Shown here piece by piece: positions 26,101-32,100 of a stretch of DNA of 64,000 bases. Both the position numbers and the translations under genes were made by a program. Under the pieces are notes generated by a model. The model was given only the letters and a program-made list of their open reading frames with translations. It was not told where the DNA came from and did no database searches. Origin of the DNA: Lineus longissimus. Lineage: Eukaryota; Nemertea; Pilidiophora; Heteronemertea; Lineidae. The stretch spans positions 14,987,501 to 15,051,500 of the forward strand of contig NC_088323.1 of the NCBI RefSeq assembly GCF_910592395.1, given 5' to 3'. How positions within the stretch are numbered: the stretch's first letter is position 1; every line of letters begins with the position of its first letter.

Positions 26101-29100
26101 CCCAAGTGGCCCATGCCTCCACTCAAATGGCTGAATCTCCCCAATGGCTGCATCTCCCAAGTGGCCCATGCCTCCACTCAAATGGCTGAATCTCCCCAAT
26201 GGCTGCATCTCCCAAGTGGCCCATGCCTCCACTCAAATGACTGAATCCCCCCAATGGCTGCATCTCCCAAGTGGCCCATGCCTCCACTCAAATGGCTGCA
26301 TCTCCCCAGTGGCTGCATCTCCCAAGTGGCCCATGCCTCCACTCAAATGGCTGCATCTCCCCAATGGCTGCATCTCCCAAGTGGCCCATGCCTCCACTCA
26401 AATGGCTGCATCCCCCCAATGGCTGCGTCTCCCAAGTGGCCTATGCCTCCACTCAAATGGCTGCATCTCCCCAATGGCTGCATCTCCCAAGTGGCCCATG
26501 CCTCCACTCAAATGGCTGCATCTCCCCAATGGCTGCATCTCCCAAGTGGCCGATGCCTCCACTCAAATGGCTGCATCTCCCCAGTAGCTGCATCTCCCAA
26601 GTGGCCCATGCCTCCTCCCCAATGGCTGAATCTCCTTAATGGCTGCATCTCCCAAGGTCATGGTGTGAAATTTCTCAGTACACTTTTACATACAGAGTTT
26701 CTCTTACAGTAAATTGAAACCCTTTCTTCTAGAGGCATGACATTTTCACAGATGAATAAATGATACATAAGTGAAATGATTGGCAAAAAAAATCATCGTG
26801 TCAACGTAAATGAGTGGTCTTGTATTAAAATACATTGTGTTACATGTAGTTCAAGCATTGTACTAGGTCCCAGGTAGTGTACTGGGGACTGAAAAAACGT
26901 GACGTAGCCGAAAATCACCAACTGAGTGCTGACAAGATTTGTCCAACTTGTTACTTCACCTAGTGACTCTGCCTCCTCACTTCTCCAATGCCAGTGGCTC
27001 CACCGCGCAATTATTAGGACAATACTCAAAACATGCAGCATGTTACCATCAAAAACTAACCAACAACTTAATCCAGGATTTGGCTGACAGAGCTAGCATC
27101 AGGACAAATGTCCCCCCCCCTCAAGATTGCGTTTCCTGATATTTGGGGCCATCTTAAGAATGCTTGAGTTCTCCGAACTTCCTTCAACCTTACTGTCCTG
27201 GTTTTAAAGGCAGCGATAGAATTTCTAATGCTGTTGCGTCATTCGGATCCAAATCCAGGCGACATGGTGGTTTGCCGAGGTTTGCATTCACATTTCTTGG
27301 TGGCTCTTGGTTCAATTCCTCCTTGTAAAGTCCACCAACAAAGGCCTTCATATGTGCTGCCACCTTGTGAGATTTAGCTGCATTAATGTTAACCCCTTGT
27401 AGCAGGTTGACCTTGGGCATCCAGAATATTGGGATGGATCCACGTGAGAGATAGTACTCCAGCTGAGAGTACAGTATGTAGGCCATCTCGACCAGGGGGC
27501 GCTCATGGTCAAGGAAGTCTTTCACATTGTGCATAAAGACAGTTTTCAGAAGATAACTTGTGAGGAATTTGTCGACAAAATGTAACATGCCGTCATCTTT
27601 CACGACAACTTGACAAACGACCGGATCCCTGAGACATTTTGCCAAGATGTAGGCATTCTTTACCCTGGGTTGTAAGTCCTTGATGTGCGCGACCTCAAGC
27701 TGAGAAAATGTGACACGGTAGAGTTTCTCACGTTCAGCTTCTTTGAAAGTCTTCCCGAATGAGCTGTCCTTGTGTGGAGGTCTTACAACCAACTGGTAGC
27801 CCTGTTTCTTGAGGTCATCATATCCCATCATCCAGGTTTTCTGAATGGCATCATCCGGCCAGTCATTTACTGGAAGCACGGGTACAAGGTCTATCGACAC
27901 CACCAGACTGCGCTGTTCGTCCTCCTTCCATCTCAATTGGATGACCGTGCTTGCACTGCCACCACCAGCAACAGCTGAAGGGGTTGAAACGATCATGTCA
28001 TCACTTGAATCAATGTAAGACCAAAGAAGAGAATGCACCAACTTACTGCTATTTAATTCATGATTATTGATGTCGCACCTTCTGTAACCATGGCAAACAT
28101 CTGTAATGTCAGTTATGTGAATATCACTTGTGAGCTTGACTGTGAAGTCAAATTCATCAGGGAATCCCACCTTGGTTAATTCGGCTGAACCTCCAGTGAG
28201 TGTCACAATCCATTGGTTGTGTTGAAGGATCGCCCTAATTTTGGTGTCAATGGTTACGTTCAGCTCATTCAGTTTATCCTGATTTAGGCTCTGGACCGAA
28301 CCCAAACCTGGGAATTTGATCAAACTGGAAGTGGAAATTCTTTTCCTCTCTTCTACTTCATGCGGTGAAAGGGCCATTCTGAAGATGTCCCAGTTAATGT
28401 CTTCACTAAAAGAAAGATTGTGGTGATCCCTCAAATCCTCTGCATGTTGGTTTAATCCAGTAATCAAGAGATACTTGTAAATATCAATAGATCCACTTTG
28501 AGATAAACATTGTGCAAGTTCGACATTGCTGAGGAAAGACAATGTTGCACCCAATGAGTGGAGCATTCGGACACATTCAAAATGACTATGTGAGATAGCT
28601 GTGGCTAAAGGAGACTGTCCGTTATGACCTACAAAGTCTAAACCTGGTGTTTTGTTCATTTTCTCTAGAAAAATTACAACCTCTTTCTGTCCATATCTCA
28701 CTGCCAGCAGTAACCATCTTTCAATGGTTTTCTTAAGGTCGGCTTCATCAGTGATATTTTTCAAAAAGTATTCAATGACATTAATCTGTCCGTGTATCAC
28801 ACAGTTGTCCCGAGAAGAAAATCCATCATTATCCTTACTCGCGATGTCTGCGCCATGTTCAAGTAGAATCTGGACAATTTCTGTTTGACCTACTGTTGCC
28901 GCTTGGTTTAACGGAGATTTCCCCTTGTTATTATCTTTACTCTCTATGTCAGCTTTCTGTTGGTGCAATGTCTCCATCGAGTTTTCACAATCTATAGTTG
29001 TGTGGAGTGGGCTGTGGCTGCTCAGAACACTTGCCTCGGTCATTTCACCTCTTTCTAAAAGAAGTTTCACAACACTCCCATGTCCATTCTCTGATGCAAT

Positions 29101-32100
29101 CCAAAGGGGAGAACTCCCTTCATCTGATTTACTCTCTATCAGTGCTCCTCTGTCTAGGAGGAGTCTCACAACACTCTCATGTCCATTATATGATGCAATC
29201 CAAAGGGGAGAAGTCCCTTTATCTGATTTACTCTCTATTAGTGCTCCTCTGTCTAGAAGGAGTTTCACAACACTCTCATGTCCATTCTGTGATGCAATCC
29301 AAAGGGGAGAAGTCCCTTTATCTGATTTACTCTCTATTAGTGCTCCTCTGTCTAGGAGGAGTTTCACAACACTCTCATGTCCATTACATGATGCAGTCCA
29401 AAGGGGAGAACGCCCATTATCTGATTTACTCTCTATTAGTGCTCCTCTGTCTAGGAGGAGTTTCACAACACTCTCATGTCCATTCTGTGATGCAATCCAA
29501 AGGGGAGAACTCACTTTATCTGATTTACTCTCTATTAGTGCTCCTCTGTCTAGGAGTAGTCTCACAACACTCTCATGTCCATTATATGATGCAGTCCAAA
29601 GGGGCGAACGCCCCTTATCTGATTTACTCTCTATTAATGCTCCTCTGTCTAGGAGGAGTTTCACAACACTCTCATGTCCATTCTGTGATGCAATCCAAAG
29701 GGGAGAACTCCCTTTATCTGATTTACTCTCTATTAGTGCTCCTCTGTCTAGGAGGAGTCTCACAACACTCTCATGTCCATTATATGATGCAGCCCAAAGG
29801 GAAGAAAGCCCATTAACTGATTTACTCTCTATTTGTGCTCCTCTGTCTAGGAGGAGTTTCACTACACTCTCATGTCCATTCCATGATGCAGTCCAAAGGG
29901 GAGATTGCCCATAACCAAATTTAACCTCAATCGATAGACCACATATATAGAGAATTTCTACGAAAATGTGATAACCCCTCCTTGATGCAGTATAAAGGAT
30001 CAAGTACCGATTCAGGTACAGGCGCAGGACCAGGACCAGGACCAAGCCCGCGACAATGAACCTGATAATGAACAAGTCAGAGGATCCATTATCATCCATT
30101 GCATCAGTCACTGTTTTCTCCTTCACATCTAAGCCTTTTTATCAAACAGGAATTAATTATCAGTGTCAGATAAGCCTTCTTTGGCTGGCGAATTGTGTAA
30201 TTCGGTGCCGGGTAAATGAAATATATATATAATCCTTCTGTGGTTAAAGTGGGCTTTACCAGGTCTTCCTTCACAATCTTGAACTTGAGGCCAGCTCAGC
30301 TCTGTAAATCAAATAATTACAAAACCTAACACATTTGTTTATTATTTTTTCAGGTATAGATTAGAGATTTAATCCATGCTTGCTTTTTTAAAAGATCAAA
30401 CCGTCTTTTTCATCATTTTTTCGGTTGCTCGTTCAACAACATTCATTGCAGGTCACTGCTACAAATATATATATCTCGATTGCAAAAACCCTTCATCAAA
30501 TGGTATCATGGCCCAAGCCTTAGGAGATTATCAAATTTAGATAGGAAAAGGCATTGGTTAAAAAAATTAAAAAGAAGAAAATTTTTCATGCAGCAGCAGG
30601 CTGTTGTGCAGTGCTATACAGATGTCTTCTTCTGCATTCTGATTGTTTTAGATGCACACCAAACAGACATTGGCAACAGATTCGGCTGTCCAAGGGAGGT
30701 CTCCCTCCGAGCCCAAGAGCTTTGTGATCAGGGTGGTGTCCTTTGGTCAGTATTTTGCTCTATTCAGCTGCCCTTTGTATGTACTGTGTCGATGCATTAA
30801 GCTGGTTGAGGGGTCCCTGTGCTAAAGCCTATTTTAGGCCCATGTTTGACAGACCGGGCTCAACCTAATTGCGTCGACACAGTAAATGTGTGTTGAAAAG
30901 AGTTTGCAAAAATGCAAAAACTAGTTACAAGCGTCATTACAAAGAATGAGGGTCGTGGATTTTAGGGTTCACATTATGGGGTTAAAGCAAGAACATAGCA
31001 CTTGACTCTTACCTTTGTGTTCTTTAATGCATCTAGGATTCGTTCTTCTTAAGTTTATGCTGGCATCTATGTGAATTCGTGGGGGTAAATCTTGTTGACA
31101 ATCATTTGCAGCCTCTATCAAGGTCAGATATGTGTTCCTTTGACTTCGATTGACTCGCGTATTCTGCTTTTATTGATGAGTTATAACTGTTTGAAGAATA
31201 TAAAACGTGGTGGTTAGCATGATGGTTTGTTTAAGGATAGGTATTTCTGAGGTCGAGGTTTGTTCTTCTTCTGTTTCATAAGTAAACAATTTTTCGGAAG
31301 ACCGGGTATATTTTGCAAGCCTCTCGCTGAACAAGCATGATTTTTGCCATGTTTGGAGAGCCACTTGCCGAACAGCACTGAAAATCAACCCAGTTTGGCA
31401 AGCCCCGCTTTAAATATCAATGAGTTCGGCTCTCCATTTGGGCAAAAAAGGACTTTAGGACTTTCGAACTTTCGGGGTCTTCCTACGTCTAAACATTTTG
31501 CAGATTTACGAGATGAGTTTGTAAATAAAATTCAAAAATATTGTGGCAGAGTTCGTATCACTGGATTGAGGTTAGTCCTTATGAATAAGGAGTACTTGTC
31601 AATCCCACAGCTGTCCACCAAAAATGTAGCGGTAAAAGGGCTTATAATATTTGTCACCGTATAAACTTCGCAACTCTGAACTCGAACCCAAAGACTAAAC
31701 CAACTAAGATATTTACATTATTTATTATCCACGTCCCTCTAACCTCATATCTACAACCGACACTAAAATATTACAAAAATAAGGCGCACAATAAAATATC
31801 AACAAGAGATCATATAAAAGAATCTTACCATGCTGTAAGGTCAAGGGTGAAGTCAATTAGAAATGCTCTGGCGCTTTTCAAGAGAAATATCTTGTTTAGC
31901 TACAGAGGGTAAAGGTTGGTTTTCTGGATCTGCCAGGACTTACTAAAAACATATGAACATCATCATTTATACCTAATTGCACACACCCCTAATGGGTAAA
32001 TAGCCTAGCCCAAATATCAGGCTCTGAGCCAACTAGCACTCAGTAATTAAGGAAATAACCAATCAGTACACAGCAGCATCAATACAAGATTATCAGACAG

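Noticed and set aside
25325-26712. Several overlapping plus- and minus-strand ORFs of 60-214 codons
   Set aside because: They are products of a 55-bp repeat lacking stops; all frames give the same cycling peptides.
28925-29914. 329- and 272-codon plus-strand ORFs
   Set aside because: Antisense shadows of the ankyrin repeats on the minus strand.
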